Shown one piece after another: positions 8,406-17,457 of a stretch of DNA of 64,000 nt. Location: contig NZ_JAIHLP010000002.1 of the NCBI RefSeq assembly GCF_020009625.1, forward strand, positions 3,906,001 through 3,970,000. The letters are read 5' to 3'. A program made the position numbers and the translations under genes. Position 1 is the stretch's first letter. Each line of letters starts with the position of its first letter. Below the pieces are notes generated by a model. It did no database searches and was not told the DNA's origin. It saw only the letters and a list, made by a program, of their open reading frames with translations. The stretch is from Leifsonia poae. GTDB lineage: Bacteria; Actinomycetota; Actinomycetes; Actinomycetales; Microbacteriaceae.

Positions 8406-9683
8406 TCAGTCGGTGCCGCGGAGGCGGGCCACTGTGCGCATCACGTGGTAGACGACGATCGCCGCGATGGTACCGAGGGCGATCCCGTTGAAGGTGAGCT
8501 GACCCCAGTTCAGTGTGAAGTCTGCGATGCCCACGACGAGGGCGGTCGCGGCGGTGAACTGATTGACCGGCTTGGAGAAGTCGACCTTGTTGTCGAGCCA
8601 GATCTTCACGCCGATGATCCCGATCAGACCGTAGAGCGCGGTCGTCACGCCTCCGAGCACGCCGGCAGGAATGGTGTTGATCACCGCGCCGATCTTGGGG
8701 GAGAGCCCGAGCAGCACGGCGACGATGCCCGCCACCCAGTATGCGGCGGTCGAATACACCTTGGTGGCGGCCATCACCCCGATGTTCTCGCCGTACGTCG
8801 TGGTGCCCGACCCGCCGAAGAATCCGGCGAGGGTGGTCGCGAGCCCATCGGAGAGGAGCGCCCGCCCGGTGAGCGCGTTGACCGCGGGGTCCGTGAGCTG
8901 GGCGACGCCGCGGATGTGGCCCACGTTCTCAGCCACCAGCACGAGGACCACCGGGAGGAACGCCGGAAGGATGCCGAACGTCGCCGCGGGATTCTCGAAC
9001 GGGTTCGTCGGCAGGGTGAAGACGGGAAGCCCGATCCAGTCGGCCTTCGCCACTTTCGAGAAGTCGACCTCGCCGACGATCACCGCGAACACGTATCCCA
9101 CGGCGACGCCGAGGAAGATCGAAAGACGGCCGAGCAGCCCCCGGAAGAGTACGGTGCTCAACAGCACGGCGAGCAGAGTGACCAGGGCGGTCCAGGGTGC
9201 GACCATGAAATTGTTCTTCGCCGCCGGAGCCAGATTGAAACCGATCAGGGCCACGATGGCGCCGGCGACGACCGGCGGCATCAGAGCGTCGATCCAGCCG
9301 GTTCCGGTGAGGATGACTATTCCGCCCACGATCGTGAGCAGCACGCCGACCGCCACGATCCCGAAAAGGGCTCCGCCCATTCCGTTGCTTGCGGTCGCGG
9401 CCGTGATCGGTGCGATGAAGGCGAACGACGAGCCGAGGTAACTGGGAAGCCGGTTGCGGGTGATGAGGAGGAACAGGATGGTTCCGACACCGGAGAACAG
9501 CAGCGTCGTGCTCGGCGGGAAGTGGGTGAGCACCGGGACCAGGAAGGTCGCGCCGAACATCGCCACGACGTGCTGGGCACCCAGGCCGATGGTGCGGGGC
9601 CAGGTGAGCCGTTCGCCGGGGAGCACGACTTCTGCCGCCCCCACGTTCTTTCCGTCACCGTGCAGCGTCCAGGGGAGGGCCAT
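8406..9683 (-). CDS. uraA: Uracil permease, NCS2/NAT family
   Basis: 425 residues with 12-14 hydrophobic spans. NCS2 features include the N-terminal GLGAQHVVAMFGATFLVP segment, LPVVLVLVAENVGHIRG (the QN/EN motif helix) and GGSGTTTYGENIGVMAATKVYS, which is typical of UraA-type uracil/xanthine carriers. It should import uracil with protons. The ATG at 9683 follows GAAGGA. It is back to back with the AzgA-type permease at 9748, and the two probably share a promoter region, with a near-consensus -35 TTGACA reading leftward at 9720-9715. Confidence 0.92.
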   Translation of the reverse strand: MALPWTLHGDGKNVGAAEVVLPGERLTWPRTIGLGAQHVVAMFGATFLVPVLTHFPPSTTLLFSGVGTILFLLITRNRLPSYLGSSFAFIAPITAATASNGMGGALFGIVAVGVLLTIVGGIVILTGTGWIDALMPPVVAGAIVALIGFNLAPAAKNNFMVAPWTALVTLLAVLLSTVLFRGLLGRLSIFLGVAVGYVFAVIVGEVDFSKVAKADWIGLPVFTLPTNPFENPAATFGILPAFLPVVLVLVAENVGHIRGVAQLTDPAVNALTGRALLSDGLATTLAGFFGGSGTTTYGENIGVMAATKVYSTAAYWVAGIVAVLLGLSPKIGAVINTIPAGVLGGVTTALYGLIGIIGVKIWLDNKVDFSKPVNQFTAATALVVGIADFTLNWGQLTFNGIALGTIAAIVVYHVMRTVARLRGTD

Positions 9684-9713
9684 ATGCGTCCTTCGCGTCG
9701 ATGGGCTTTAGGG

Positions 9714-9742
9714 TTGTCAAGCGCGCATCCGCGCACGATAAC
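9714..9742 (+). promoter_or_regulatory. Promoter of the AzgA-type permease, leaderless
   Basis: TTGTCA (-35, 9714-9719), a 17-bp spacer and GATAAC (-10, 9737-9742) put the start of transcription at or next to the GTG at 9748. The -35 overlaps a TTGACA on the other strand (9720-9715) facing uraA. Confidence 0.55.
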
Positions 9743-9747
9743 CCTCG

Positions 9748-11223
9748 GTGATCCTACGGGAGACGATCATTTCCGCATCCAGTGCCCCCGCCTCGCCCAC
9801 GCCGACCGTCGGCCAACGGCTCGACCGGTTCTTCGAGATCACGAAGCGCGGGACCACTTGGGGCACCGAGGTGCGGGGTGGTCTCGTGACATTCGTGACG
9901 ATGGCGTACATCGTCATCCTGAACCCGCTGATTCTGGGCGGGGCGAAGGATGTGGTGGGCGGCGTGCTCCCGGGCGCCCAGCTGGCCGCCGTGACCGCCC
10001 TCACCGCGGGCGTGATGACTCTGCTGTTCGGCCTCGTCGCCCGCCTGCCGTTCGGCCTGGCGGCCGGCCTCGGCATCAACTCGTTCCTGGCCGCCAATGT
10101 GGTCAAGATCGTCAGCTGGCCGGAGGCCATGGGGCTGGTGGTGATCGACGGCGTGATCATCGTGCTGCTGGCGGCGACCGGGCTGCGCCGGATGATCTTC
10201 AACGCCGTCCCGGCGCAGCTGAAGACCGCGATCACCGTGGGTATCGGTCTGTTCATCGCGTTCATCGGCTTCGTCGACAGCGGTTTCGTGCGCAGCACCA
10301 ACCAGGCGTCGCCACCGGTGCAACTCGGTGAAGCCGGCTCGATCGCCACGCTCCCCACCGTCGTGTTCCTCATCGCGCTGGTCATCATGGGAGTGCTGAT
10401 GGCCCGCAAGGTGAAAGGCGCGCTGCTCATCGGCATCGTGACGTCCACCATCGTGGCCATCGTCGCCGAGGCGATCTTCCGGGTGGGGCCGTCGCTCGGA
10501 AAGAACCCGGCCGGTTGGAACCTGATCGTCCCGGAGCTCCCCAAATCGCTCGTCGCACTTCCTGACCTCGGCCTGGTCGGCCATTTCGACCTGTTCGGTG
10601 CGTTCGGCCGCATCGGCGCGCTCGCCGCGGTGATGCTCATCTTCACTCTGGTCTTCACGAACTTCTTCGACGCGATGGGCACCATGACCGGCCTCGCCCG
10701 CGGCGCCGGCCTGGCCGACAAAGACGGCGCCTTCCCCCGGCTGCAGTCGGCGCTGATCGTCGAGGGCATCGGTGCGGTCGCCGGCGGAGGCGCATCCGCG
10801 TCGTCGAACACCGTGTTCGTCGACTCCGCGGCCGGCGTCGGCGAAGGCGCGAAGACCGGATTCGCCAGCGTCGTGACCGGTCTGCTGTTCCTGCTCGCGA
10901 TGTTCTTCACTCCACTCACGCAGGTGGTGCCGCTCGAGGTCGCCGCGGCCGCCCTGGTGGTGGTCGGCGCGCTCATGGTCGTTCAGATCCGTGACATCGA
11001 CTTCGGCGAGTTCTCCAGTGTGCTCCCGGTGTTCCTCACGATCATCGTCATGCCGCTCACCTACTCGATCGCCAACGGCATCGGGGTCGGCTTCCTCAGC
11101 TGGGTCCTCATCCGCTCGCTCGCCGGCAAAGCGCGCCAGATCAGCCCGCTGCTCTGGATCGTCGCCGCCGGGTTCCTGATCTACTTCGCCCGCGGCCCGA
11201 TCGAGGCGGCGCTTCCGCACTGA
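9748..11223 (+). CDS. NCS2-family purine (adenine/guanine/hypoxanthine) permease, AzgA type
   Basis: 491 residues. The N-terminal FFEITKRGTTWGTEVRGG and the following TMAYIVILNPLIL are hallmarks of the AzgA/GhxP subgroup of NCS2 carriers. FTNFFDAMGTMTGLAR (about 305-320) and GGASASSNTVFVDSAAG (about 345-361) also match. It should import purine bases by proton symport. No ribosome site precedes the GTG at 9748; the promoter places transcription start there, which favours a leaderless mRNA. GGGAG lies a few bases inside the gene before an ATT codon, but that start would be non-canonical. It forms a purine/pyrimidine uptake pair with uraA. Confidence 0.92.
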   Translation: MILRETIISASSAPASPTPTVGQRLDRFFEITKRGTTWGTEVRGGLVTFVTMAYIVILNPLILGGAKDVVGGVLPGAQLAAVTALTAGVMTLLFGLVARLPFGLAAGLGINSFLAANVVKIVSWPEAMGLVVIDGVIIVLLAATGLRRMIFNAVPAQLKTAITVGIGLFIAFIGFVDSGFVRSTNQASPPVQLGEAGSIATLPTVVFLIALVIMGVLMARKVKGALLIGIVTSTIVAIVAEAIFRVGPSLGKNPAGWNLIVPELPKSLVALPDLGLVGHFDLFGAFGRIGALAAVMLIFTLVFTNFFDAMGTMTGLARGAGLADKDGAFPRLQSALIVEGIGAVAGGGASASSNTVFVDSAAGVGEGAKTGFASVVTGLLFLLAMFFTPLTQVVPLEVAAAALVVVGALMVVQIRDIDFGEFSSVLPVFLTIIVMPLTYSIANGIGVGFLSWVLIRSLAGKARQISPLLWIVAAGFLIYFARGPIEAALPH

Positions 11224-11341
11224 CGCCCGGTGGCGAAGATCGGGGATTCCCCTGAGCGGAATCGGGGGATATCCCGATGGTGCCCGGGGGCCGTCCGCGG
11301 TTGACTGGAGGCATCCGATCAACCGAGGGGAACCGTTCATC

Positions 11342-11656
11342 ATGACCGACGCCGCAGGCCACCACGCACCACAGGCCGCTTACGCGGCACCCATCGCGCA
11401 GCCGAGCCAGGGTCTCAGCATTGCCAGTCTCGTGCTCGGGATCGCCTCCCTCGCGTTCAGCTGGACGTTCTTCGCCCCGATCGTGGGGCTGGTGCTCGGC
11501 ATCCTCGCTGTCGGCAGGGAGCCGGCGGGCAAGACGATGGCCGTCTGGGGCATCGTCCTCAACGCGGTGATGCTCGCCGGTGCGGTGATCGCCGCCATGC
11601 TCGCCGTCGTCGGAATCGGTCTCAGCTTCGCCTTCCTGCCGTTCGCATTCCTGTAA
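11342..11656 (+). CDS. Small DUF4190-like membrane protein
   Basis: 104 residues. A hydrophilic N-terminus of about 28 residues (rich in Ala, His, Gln) is followed by SIASLVLGIASLAFSW, then a GLVLGILAVGREP loop and a second long hydrophobic segment at about 60-100. This pattern of two spans linked by a short G-rich loop matches DUF4190 proteins of unknown function. The ATG at 11342 has GAGGGGAA upstream. It stands alone between azgA and trmB and is followed by a hairpin. Confidence 0.8.
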   Translation: MTDAAGHHAPQAAYAAPIAQPSQGLSIASLVLGIASLAFSWTFFAPIVGLVLGILAVGREPAGKTMAVWGIVLNAVMLAGAVIAAMLAVVGIGLSFAFLPFAFL

Positions 11657-11681
11657 GACGCGCTCCGGCCGCACCGGCTTC

Positions 11682-11713
11682 GACGCCCTTCCGACGGCTT
11701 CCGGAGGGGCGTC
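11682..11713 (+). terminator. Hairpin after DUF4190 gene
   Basis: GACGCCCTTCCG (11682-11693) pairs with CGGAGGGGCGTC (11702-11713) with one G-T pair and an 8-nt loop. Its right arm abuts the in-frame ATG at 11715, which argues against that ATG as the trmB start. Confidence 0.6.
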
Positions 11714-11726
11714 GATGGCGATACGG

Positions 11727-11732
11727 GAGAAT
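11727..11732 (+). promoter_or_regulatory. Leaderless -10 of trmB (GAGAAT)
   Basis: GAGAAT matches the xANNNT form and lies 6 bases before the GTG at 11739, which would then be the first transcribed codon. It is a weaker match than the TANNNT sites elsewhere. Confidence 0.4.
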
Positions 11733-11738
11733 GGACGG

Positions 11739-12422
11739 GTGGACACCCCGAATCGCCAGCGCAGTTTCGTCTCGCGCGGACGCAGGACCGAAGCCCAGCA
11801 GCGCGCCCTCGAGGAGCTGTGGCCCGACTACGGCATCGACTTCGTGGAGGAGCGGATCGACCTCGACCGGGCCTTCGGCCGTGTCGCGCCCCGCATCGTC
11901 GAGATCGGCTTCGGCAACGGCGAGAATCTGCTGACCCTCGCTGCGCAGCGTCCGGAGACCGATTTCCTGGGAGTCGAGGTGCACGGTTCCGGGGTCGGGC
12001 GGCTGCTGAACGAGCTGAGCGTGCGGGAGATCGGCAATGTGCGCGTCGTGCGGCACGACGCCGTCGAGGTGTTGGAACGGATGCTGCCCGAGCACAGCCT
12101 CGACGAGGTCCTCATCTTCTTCCCGGATCCGTGGCCGAAGAACCGCCACCGCCGACGTCGACTCGTTCAGCCGGAGTTCGCCCTGCTTCTCGCGCGCTCG
12201 CTGAAACCGACCGGCACGCTCCGACTCGCCACCGACTGGGCGGACTACGCCGAGCACATGATCGCGGTGCTCGACGCCTGTCCCGAGCTCGTGAACAGCG
12301 CCGGCGCCGGTGGCTTCGTGCCGCGCCCGGACGATCGCGCGCTCACCCGATTCGAACAGCGCGGCGAACGCCTGGGGCACGCGATCGTCGACCTCGAGTA
12401 CCGTACGGTCACGCATCCGTAG
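11739..12422 (+). CDS. trmB: tRNA (guanine-N7)-methyltransferase
   Basis: 227 residues from the GTG at 11739. It makes m7G46 in tRNA using S-adenosylmethionine. Motifs include VEIGFGNGENLLTLA (SAM-binding loop), FLGVEVHGSGVGRLL, and the TrmB signature FFPDPWPKNRHRRRRLVQ; the last part contains ATDWADYAEHM. An in-frame ATG at 11715 would add 8 residues, but it sits directly against the previous gene's hairpin, and a -10-like GAGAAT is correctly placed for 11739. Its stop codon TAG at 12420 forms the first three bases of the -10 of the next gene. Confidence 0.93.
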   Translation: MDTPNRQRSFVSRGRRTEAQQRALEELWPDYGIDFVEERIDLDRAFGRVAPRIVEIGFGNGENLLTLAAQRPETDFLGVEVHGSGVGRLLNELSVREIGNVRVVRHDAVEVLERMLPEHSLDEVLIFFPDPWPKNRHRRRRLVQPEFALLLARSLKPTGTLRLATDWADYAEHMIAVLDACPELVNSAGAGGFVPRPDDRALTRFEQRGERLGHAIVDLEYRTVTHP

Positions 12423-12425
12423 GAT
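12420..12425 (+). promoter_or_regulatory. Leaderless -10 of aldehyde dehydrogenase gene (TAGGAT)
   Basis: TAGGAT is 6 bases before the ATG at 12432. Its TAG is the stop codon of trmB, so the promoter is embedded in the end of the upstream gene. Confidence 0.6.
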
Positions 12426-12431
12426 GGTCGC

Positions 12432-13814
12432 ATGACCCTGGCTCAGACCGTCGACGCTCTACGCCGCTCCTTCGATGCGGGCACCACGAAACCGCTCGCG
12501 TGGCGCCTCGCCCAGCTGGCGGCACTGCGCCGGATGCTCACCGAACGGTCGGCGGAGCTCGAGGACGCGCTGCTGGCCGACCTCGCCAAGAACCCCACCG
12601 AGTCGCAGGTGGCCGAGCTCGGGTTCGTGGTCAGTGAGATCGACCACATCACGCGTCGGCTGCGTCGCTGGCTGAAACCCCGCCGCGTCACCGTGCCCGG
12701 TGCGATCCTTCCCGCCCGTGCCAGCATCGTGCGCGAACCGCTCGGGGTCGTTCTGGTGATCGCGCCGTGGAACTATCCCGTTCAGCTTCTCCTGGCGCCG
12801 GTGGTCGGCGCTCTGGCGGCCGGGAACGCGGTCCTGCTGAAACCGAGCGAGCTCGCGCCGGCGACCTCGGCCGCGCTGGCCCGGCTCATCCCCGAATACC
12901 TCGACACCCGCGCCGTTGCGGTCGTCGAGGGCGGGGTGGAACAGACCACCGAGCTGCTGGAGCAGCGATTCGACCACATCTTCTATACGGGCAATGCGCG
13001 GGTCGGCCGCATCGTCGCCGCTGCGGCCGTGCCGAACCTCACCCCGATCACCCTCGAGCTCGGGGGCAAGTCGCCGGTCTATGTGGACGACACGGTCGAT
13101 CCGGAGGCTGCGGCGCTGCGCATCGCCTGGGGCAAGTTCATGAATGCCGGGCAGACCTGCGTGGCTCCCGACTACATCCTCGCCACCCAGGCCGTGGCCG
13201 CGCGTCTCGCGCCGGCTCTGGCCGCCGCGGTGCGCGAGCTGTACGGCGACGACCCCGCCACGAGTCCCGACTACGGCCGAATCGTCAACGACCGTCAATT
13301 CGACCGGCTCACCGGCCTGCTGGATGCGGGCACGACGATCATCGGGGGCGTCTCCGACCCGGTGACCCGCTACCTCGCGCCGACGGTGCTCACCGACGTC
13401 CCCCGCGACGCGGCCGTGATGGGCGAGGAGATCTTCGGTCCGGTCCTGCCGATCGTTCCCGTCTCCGGGCTCGACGAGGCCATCGGGATCATCGCCGGCG
13501 GCGACAAGCCGCTTGCGCTCTACGTGTTCAGCTCGAGTCGTCGTGTGCGTCGGCGCATCCTCACCGAGACGAGTTCCGGTGCGGTCGGATTCGGCGTGCC
13601 CGCGGCGCATCTCGCCGTCGCCGGCCTGCCGTTCGGGGGCGTGGGCGAGAGCGGGATGGGCGCATACCACGGCGAGAACTCGGTGCGGACGTTCAGTCAC
13701 GAGAAGGCCGTGCTGACCAAATCGCTGAAGCCGGACACCATGAGGCTCATCTACCCGCCGTACACCGAGGCCAAGGACAGATTCGTGCGCGGGCTCCTCC
13801 GCAAGCTGAGCTGA
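12432..13814 (+). CDS. Aldehyde dehydrogenase, class 3 / fatty-aldehyde type
   Basis: 460 residues, a normal length for the short class 3 group that lacks the N-terminal extension. Catalytic Cys243 is in GQTCVAPDY and general base Glu209 is in LELGGKSP. The [16 protein letters not shown] motif (109-124) and FGPVLPIVP are typical. It oxidises aldehydes to acids with NAD(P)+. The C-terminal [10 protein letters not shown]...[10 protein letters not shown] resembles enzymes acting on long-chain or aromatic aldehydes, but the substrate is not fixed. It follows trmB by 9 bp yet has its own predicted leaderless promoter. Confidence 0.92.
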   Translation: MTLAQTVDALRRSFDAGTTKPLAWRLAQLAALRRMLTERSAELEDALLADLAKNPTESQVAELGFVVSEIDHITRRLRRWLKPRRVTVPGAILPARASIVREPLGVVLVIAPWNYPVQLLLAPVVGALAAGNAVLLKPSELAPATSAALARLIPEYLDTRAVAVVEGGVEQTTELLEQRFDHIFYTGNARVGRIVAAAAVPNLTPITLELGGKSPVYVDDTVDPEAAALRIAWGKFMNAGQTCVAPDYILATQAVAARLAPALAAAVRELYGDDPATSPDYGRIVNDRQFDRLTGLLDAGTTIIGGVSDPVTRYLAPTVLTDVPRDAAVMGEEIFGPVLPIVPVSGLDEAIGIIAGGDKPLALYVFSSSRRVRRRILTETSSGAVGFGVPAAHLAVAGLPFGGVGESGMGAYHGENSVRTFSHEKAVLTKSLKPDTMRLIYPPYTEAKDRFVRGLLRKLS

Positions 13815-13856
13815 CACGGCTCCAGACCCACCCTGCGAGACCTCAGGGGAGAGCGG

Positions 13857-13862
13857 TAGGCT
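13857..13862 (+). promoter_or_regulatory. Candidate -10 of aspA (TAGGCT)
   Basis: GCGGTAGGCT resembles the extended -10 elements before pnp and rpsO. It would give a 5' UTR of about 67 nt before the GTG at 13936. Confidence 0.45.
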
Positions 13863-13935
13863 CGAAGCGTCGGCGGCCACGAACGGCCGACATCAGAAGC
13901 ATGCCACCGCACAACGAGAGGCAACGGAGCCAAGC

Positions 13936-15483
13936 GTGACCACCCCCAGTACAGCAACAATGGACGAACCCAAGACCAGCCCGATCCCCATCGTGGACGC
14001 AAGCGAGAACGTCTCCGACGTGCCCACGCCGGTCACTGCCGGCGGCCCGGTTCGCACCGAGAGCGACTCGCTCGGCGCCCGGGATATTCCCGCCGCAGCA
14101 TATTGGGGCGTGCACACCTCACGAGCGCTCGAGAACTTCCCGATCGCGAAGCGTCCGATCTCCGTCTACCCCGACCTCGTCGTCGCCCTGGCCAGCGTCA
14201 AGCAGGCCGCGACGCGAGCCAACCTCGAGATCGGTGCCCTCGAACCGCACAAGGCCGAGATCATCGACCGCGCCTGCCAGCTCATCATCGACGGCCGGTT
14301 CCACGACCAGTTCGTCGTCGGCGTCATGCAGGGCGGCGCGGGAACATCGACGAACATGAACGCCAACGAGGTCATCGCCAATGTGGCGCTCGAGCTCGAC
14401 GGCCATGGCAAGGGCGAGTACCAGCACCTCAGCCCGATCGATGACGTCAACCGCAGCCAGAGCACCAACGACACATACCCGACGGCCATCAAGATCGCCC
14501 TCACGTTCGCGCTCGCCCACCTCCTCGACGAGCTGGCGCTGCTGCGCGACTCCTTCGCCCGCAAGGGGGAGGAGTTCCGCCACGTCCTGAAGGTGGGCCG
14601 CACCCAGCTGCAGGATGCGGTGCCCATGACCCTCGGTCAGGAGTTCCACGGGTTCGCCACCACACTGACGGAAGACCACGCCCGACTCACCGAGACCAAG
14701 TGGCTGCTCGCCGAGATCAACCTCGGCGCCACCGCGATCGGGACGGGTATCACTGCGGACCCTGGCTACGCCGCCTCCGCCGTCAAACATCTCAACACCA
14801 TCACCGGGCTCAATCTCGAGACCGCGCCCGACCTCATCGAGTCGACCAGCGATGCCGGTGCATTCATGTCGTTCTCCGGATCGCTGAAACGCAGCGCGAT
14901 CAAACTCTCGAAGATCTGCAACGACCTGCGCCTGCTTTCCAGCGGCCCGCAGGCCGGTTTCGGCGAGATCAACCTGCCGCCGCGTCAGGCCGGCTCGAGC
15001 ATCATGCCGGGCAAGGTCAACCCGGTCATCCCGGAGGTCGTCAACCAAGTCGCCTTCGCGGTGGCCGGCTCCGACGTCACCGTGACCATGGCGGCCGAGG
15101 GCGGGCAGCTCCAGCTGAACGCCTTCGAGCCGGTGATCGCCCACTCGCTGCTGCAGAGCGTGACGTGGATGACCCAGGCCTTCCACACCCTGCGCGTCAA
15201 CTGTGTCGACGGCATCACCGCCAACGAGGAACGACTCGGCGCGATGGTCGGCTCCTCGGTCGGCGTCATCACGGCGCTCATGCCGCACATCGGCTACGCG
15301 GCGGCTGCAGCCCTGGCCAAGACGGCGCTCCTCACCGGGGGCAACGTGGCCGATATGGTCGTCGATGCCAAATTGATGAGCCGCGAAGACGTGACGAAAC
15401 TGCTTTCACCGGCCCGCCTGAGCGGCCTGGAAGCGATCACGACCGCCGTGCCCATCGTCAACGCGAGCGACCTCACCGACTGA
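13936..15483 (+). CDS. aspA: Aspartate ammonia-lyase (aspartase)
   Basis: 515 residues. It belongs to the fumarase/aspartase superfamily and interconverts L-aspartate with fumarate plus ammonia. Signatures are GAGTSTNMNANEVIANVA, the SQSTNDTYPTA substrate segment, and the family loop GSSIMPGKVNPVIPEV with its catalytic Ser. Residues 1-40 (rich in Pro, Thr, Ser) are an extra N-terminal tail not usual in aspartases; an internal start could be used instead. The GTG at 13936 has only a modest GGAG upstream. Fumarase cannot be wholly excluded, but the motif set fits aspartase best. A terminator hairpin follows. Confidence 0.88.
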   Translation: MTTPSTATMDEPKTSPIPIVDASENVSDVPTPVTAGGPVRTESDSLGARDIPAAAYWGVHTSRALENFPIAKRPISVYPDLVVALASVKQAATRANLEIGALEPHKAEIIDRACQLIIDGRFHDQFVVGVMQGGAGTSTNMNANEVIANVALELDGHGKGEYQHLSPIDDVNRSQSTNDTYPTAIKIALTFALAHLLDELALLRDSFARKGEEFRHVLKVGRTQLQDAVPMTLGQEFHGFATTLTEDHARLTETKWLLAEINLGATAIGTGITADPGYAASAVKHLNTITGLNLETAPDLIESTSDAGAFMSFSGSLKRSAIKLSKICNDLRLLSSGPQAGFGEINLPPRQAGSSIMPGKVNPVIPEVVNQVAFAVAGSDVTVTMAAEGGQLQLNAFEPVIAHSLLQSVTWMTQAFHTLRVNCVDGITANEERLGAMVGSSVGVITALMPHIGYAAAAALAKTALLTGGNVADMVVDAKLMSREDVTKLLSPARLSGLEAITTAVPIVNASDLTD

Positions 15484-15495
15484 ACCCACGAAAAC

Positions 15496-15543
15496 GGGGC
15501 CCCGCTGAGCCCGCTCGCGAGAGCGCGACGGCGAGGCCCCTTT
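15496..15543 (+). terminator. Rho-independent terminator of aspA
   Basis: GGGGCCCCGC pairs with GCGAGGCCCC (one mismatch), enclosing a smaller CGCTC/GAGCG hairpin, and is followed by TTTCGT. Confidence 0.75.
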
Positions 15544-15570
15544 CGTGTGCCGTTCGACCTCTGGCCAGGA

Positions 15571-16446
15571 TCAGGTGACCCGGCAGTACGTGGTGAGGTA
15601 GCCGATCCCGCCGATGGAGACGGTGACGGTCGACCGGTCGCGCAGGAAGACCGGCGGCGTGCGCGAGTATCCGGCGCCGCCCGGGCTTCCGGTCGAGATG
15701 AGGGTGCCGGGCTGAACTGTGGCCGACCGGGAGAGGAAGGACACGATCTCGGCGACGGAGCGCACCATGTCGGCGGTGGAGGAGTCTTGCAGGATGGCGC
15801 CATCGACGTTGGTGGTCAGCCAGAGGTCCTGCGGGTCGCTGATCTCTTCGGCGGTCACGACGACCGGTCCGTTGGGGGTGAAGCCGTCGAAGGATTTGCA
15901 CCGCGACCATTGCGCCTCGGAGAACTGCAGATCGCGAGCGGTGATGTCGTTGACCACCGTGTAGCCCCACACATAGTCGAGGGCGTCCCGCACCGAGACG
16001 TCGCGCGCCGGCTTGCCGATGATCACACCGAGCTCGGCCTCGTAGTCGACCTGGGTGGTGAGGTTCTCAGGCCAGGTGGTGGTGCCCTCGTGGCCCGCCA
16101 GCGAGTTGGGCCACAGGGAGAAGACGGTCGCCGCCTTCTCGGTGCGCAGCTTGAGCTCGGAGGCGTGCGCGGCATAGTTGGCGCCGATGGCGATCACCTG
16201 CGGCGGGCGCAGGACGGCCGAGGCGTGCCGAAGCTCGCGGATCGGCGTGAGCGACGTGTGCTGCGCGATCGCGTTGTCGACGACGGCCTTCACATGCGCG
16301 AGCGCGGCATCGCCCTGCTCGATGAGATCCTGGAGGTCACGCGGAGCCGGATCCATCACCTCGTCGAGGAAGAGAGCGCCGTCTCCGATGACGGCGGCCA
16401 GTCGCGGCTGTGGATCTGTGGTGGAACTGAGGTGCGAGAATCTCAC
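15571..16446 (-). CDS. Fumarylacetoacetate hydrolase (FAH) family protein
   Basis: 291 residues, GTG start. The FAH-fold C-terminal domain (about 85-290) has VIAIGANYAAHASE, the metal-binding DYEAELGVIIGKPAR, and GYTVVNDITARDLQ. Related enzymes hydrolyse or decarboxylate acylpyruvates, ureidoglycolate or catechol-pathway intermediates; the substrate here is unknown. It is divergent from an alpha/beta hydrolase with a 70-bp gap, and both genes have predicted leaderless promoters. Confidence 0.9.
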   Translation of the reverse strand: MRFSHLSSTTDPQPRLAAVIGDGALFLDEVMDPAPRDLQDLIEQGDAALAHVKAVVDNAIAQHTSLTPIRELRHASAVLRPPQVIAIGANYAAHASELKLRTEKAATVFSLWPNSLAGHEGTTTWPENLTTQVDYEAELGVIIGKPARDVSVRDALDYVWGYTVVNDITARDLQFSEAQWSRCKSFDGFTPNGPVVVTAEEISDPQDLWLTTNVDGAILQDSSTADMVRSVAEIVSFLSRSATVQPGTLISTGSPGGAGYSRTPPVFLRDRSTVTVSIGGIGYLTTYCRVT

Positions 16447-16452
16447 TCCACA

Positions 16453-16458
16453 AGGCTA
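16453..16458 (-). promoter_or_regulatory. Leaderless -10 of FAH gene (TAGCCT)
   Basis: Read on the minus strand, TAGCCT lies 6 bases before the GTG at 16446. Confidence 0.6.
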
Positions 16459-16504
16459 TACGGCCGCGACCGCCGAGCCGATCACAAAGGTCGGCCGCGT
16501 CGGC

Positions 16505-16510
16505 TAGCGT
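16505..16510 (+). promoter_or_regulatory. Leaderless -10 of alpha/beta hydrolase gene (TAGCGT)
   Basis: TAGCGT is 6 bases before the GTG at 16517. A GGAGG lies between them but is too close to the GTG to work as a ribosome site. Confidence 0.6.
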
Positions 16511-16516
16511 GGAGGC

Positions 16517-17437
16517 GTGTCCATCGGAGAAAGGCAGTCCGGGGTCGCCGGAGGCGACGACGACGCTGCGCGGCTGGATGCCGGCATCCCCGACATCGAT
16601 TGGTCGATCGCGCCCGTCGGGGCCCGGTTCTCGCGATTCGACGCCCCGAGCGGCGAATTGGCCGTCGTCTCCTTGGGCGACCCTGCCGACCCGCGTGTCG
16701 TGCTCATCCCGGGCGTCACGGGGTCGAAAGAAGACTTCTTCCTGCTGGCGCCGATCCTCGTCGCCGGCGGTTACTTCGTGCAGAGCTTCGATCTCGCCGG
16801 CCAATACGAGTCCGCGCAGGCGGGTCCGGTTCTGGGCGGGCACTACACCTATGAGCTCCTCGTCGGCGACGTTCTCGCTTTCCTGGGTTCGGGGGCGCCG
16901 GCACATGTGCTCGGCTACTCGTTCGCCGGGGTGCTGGCACAATTGGCACTCGCCGAGCATCCCGGGCTTTTCCGCAGTCTCACGCTGCTGACCACGCCTC
17001 CGGAACCGGGGCAGGCGTTCCGGGGTGTCCGGGTGATCGGCTGGCTCAGCTGGTTCCTCGGCGGGCGGCAGGGCGCCGGCCTGATGATCTGGGGGATCGT
17101 CACCAATAAGAACAAGGTGCCGCTCAGCCGGCTCGCCTTCGTGCGGGCCCGTTTCGCACTGACCAGACGATCGAGCGTCGACGACATCGTCGGTTTGATG
17201 AAGCGCGTTCCGGATGTGCGCGACGCGGTGGCCGCGAGCGCGGCGCCGGTGCTCGTGGCCACGGGCAACCACGATCTGTGGCCCACCCATCTGCATGCGG
17301 CCAACGCGCAGTCTCTCGGAGCGACGCTGGCGGTGTACACGACCGGGCACAGCCCGTGCGAGACGGCTCCGCACCAGCTCGCCCGCGACATGATCGCACT
17401 GTTCCATCGCGCCGAACGCGCCGAACAGAACCGCTGA
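16517..17437 (+). CDS. Alpha/beta hydrolase
   Basis: 306 residues. The oxyanion region LIPGVTGSKEDFF (about 63-75) is followed by the nucleophile elbow GYSFAG (Ser near 137). A late Asp is in VATGNHDLWP, and a His near TGHSP completes the triad. The fold is that of serine esterases, haloperoxidases and lipases; the substrate cannot be told. The first 25 residues are acidic and likely disordered. The GTG at 16517 is probably the first transcribed base. It runs toward a glycosyltransferase gene 20 bp away. Confidence 0.85.
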   Translation: MSIGERQSGVAGGDDDAARLDAGIPDIDWSIAPVGARFSRFDAPSGELAVVSLGDPADPRVVLIPGVTGSKEDFFLLAPILVAGGYFVQSFDLAGQYESAQAGPVLGGHYTYELLVGDVLAFLGSGAPAHVLGYSFAGVLAQLALAEHPGLFRSLTLLTTPPEPGQAFRGVRVIGWLSWFLGGRQGAGLMIWGIVTNKNKVPLSRLAFVRARFALTRRSSVDDIVGLMKRVPDVRDAVAASAAPVLVATGNHDLWPTHLHAANAQSLGATLAVYTTGHSPCETAPHQLARDMIALFHRAERAEQNR

Positions 17438-17457
17438 CCCGCCGAACGGGTGCGGCG

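Noticed and set aside
11715..11738. ATG at 11715 as trmB start with a perfect GGAGGGG ribosome site
   Set aside because: The GGAGGGG is the right arm of the hairpin ending the previous gene, and a -10-like hexamer fits the GTG at 11739. It remains a possible alternative.
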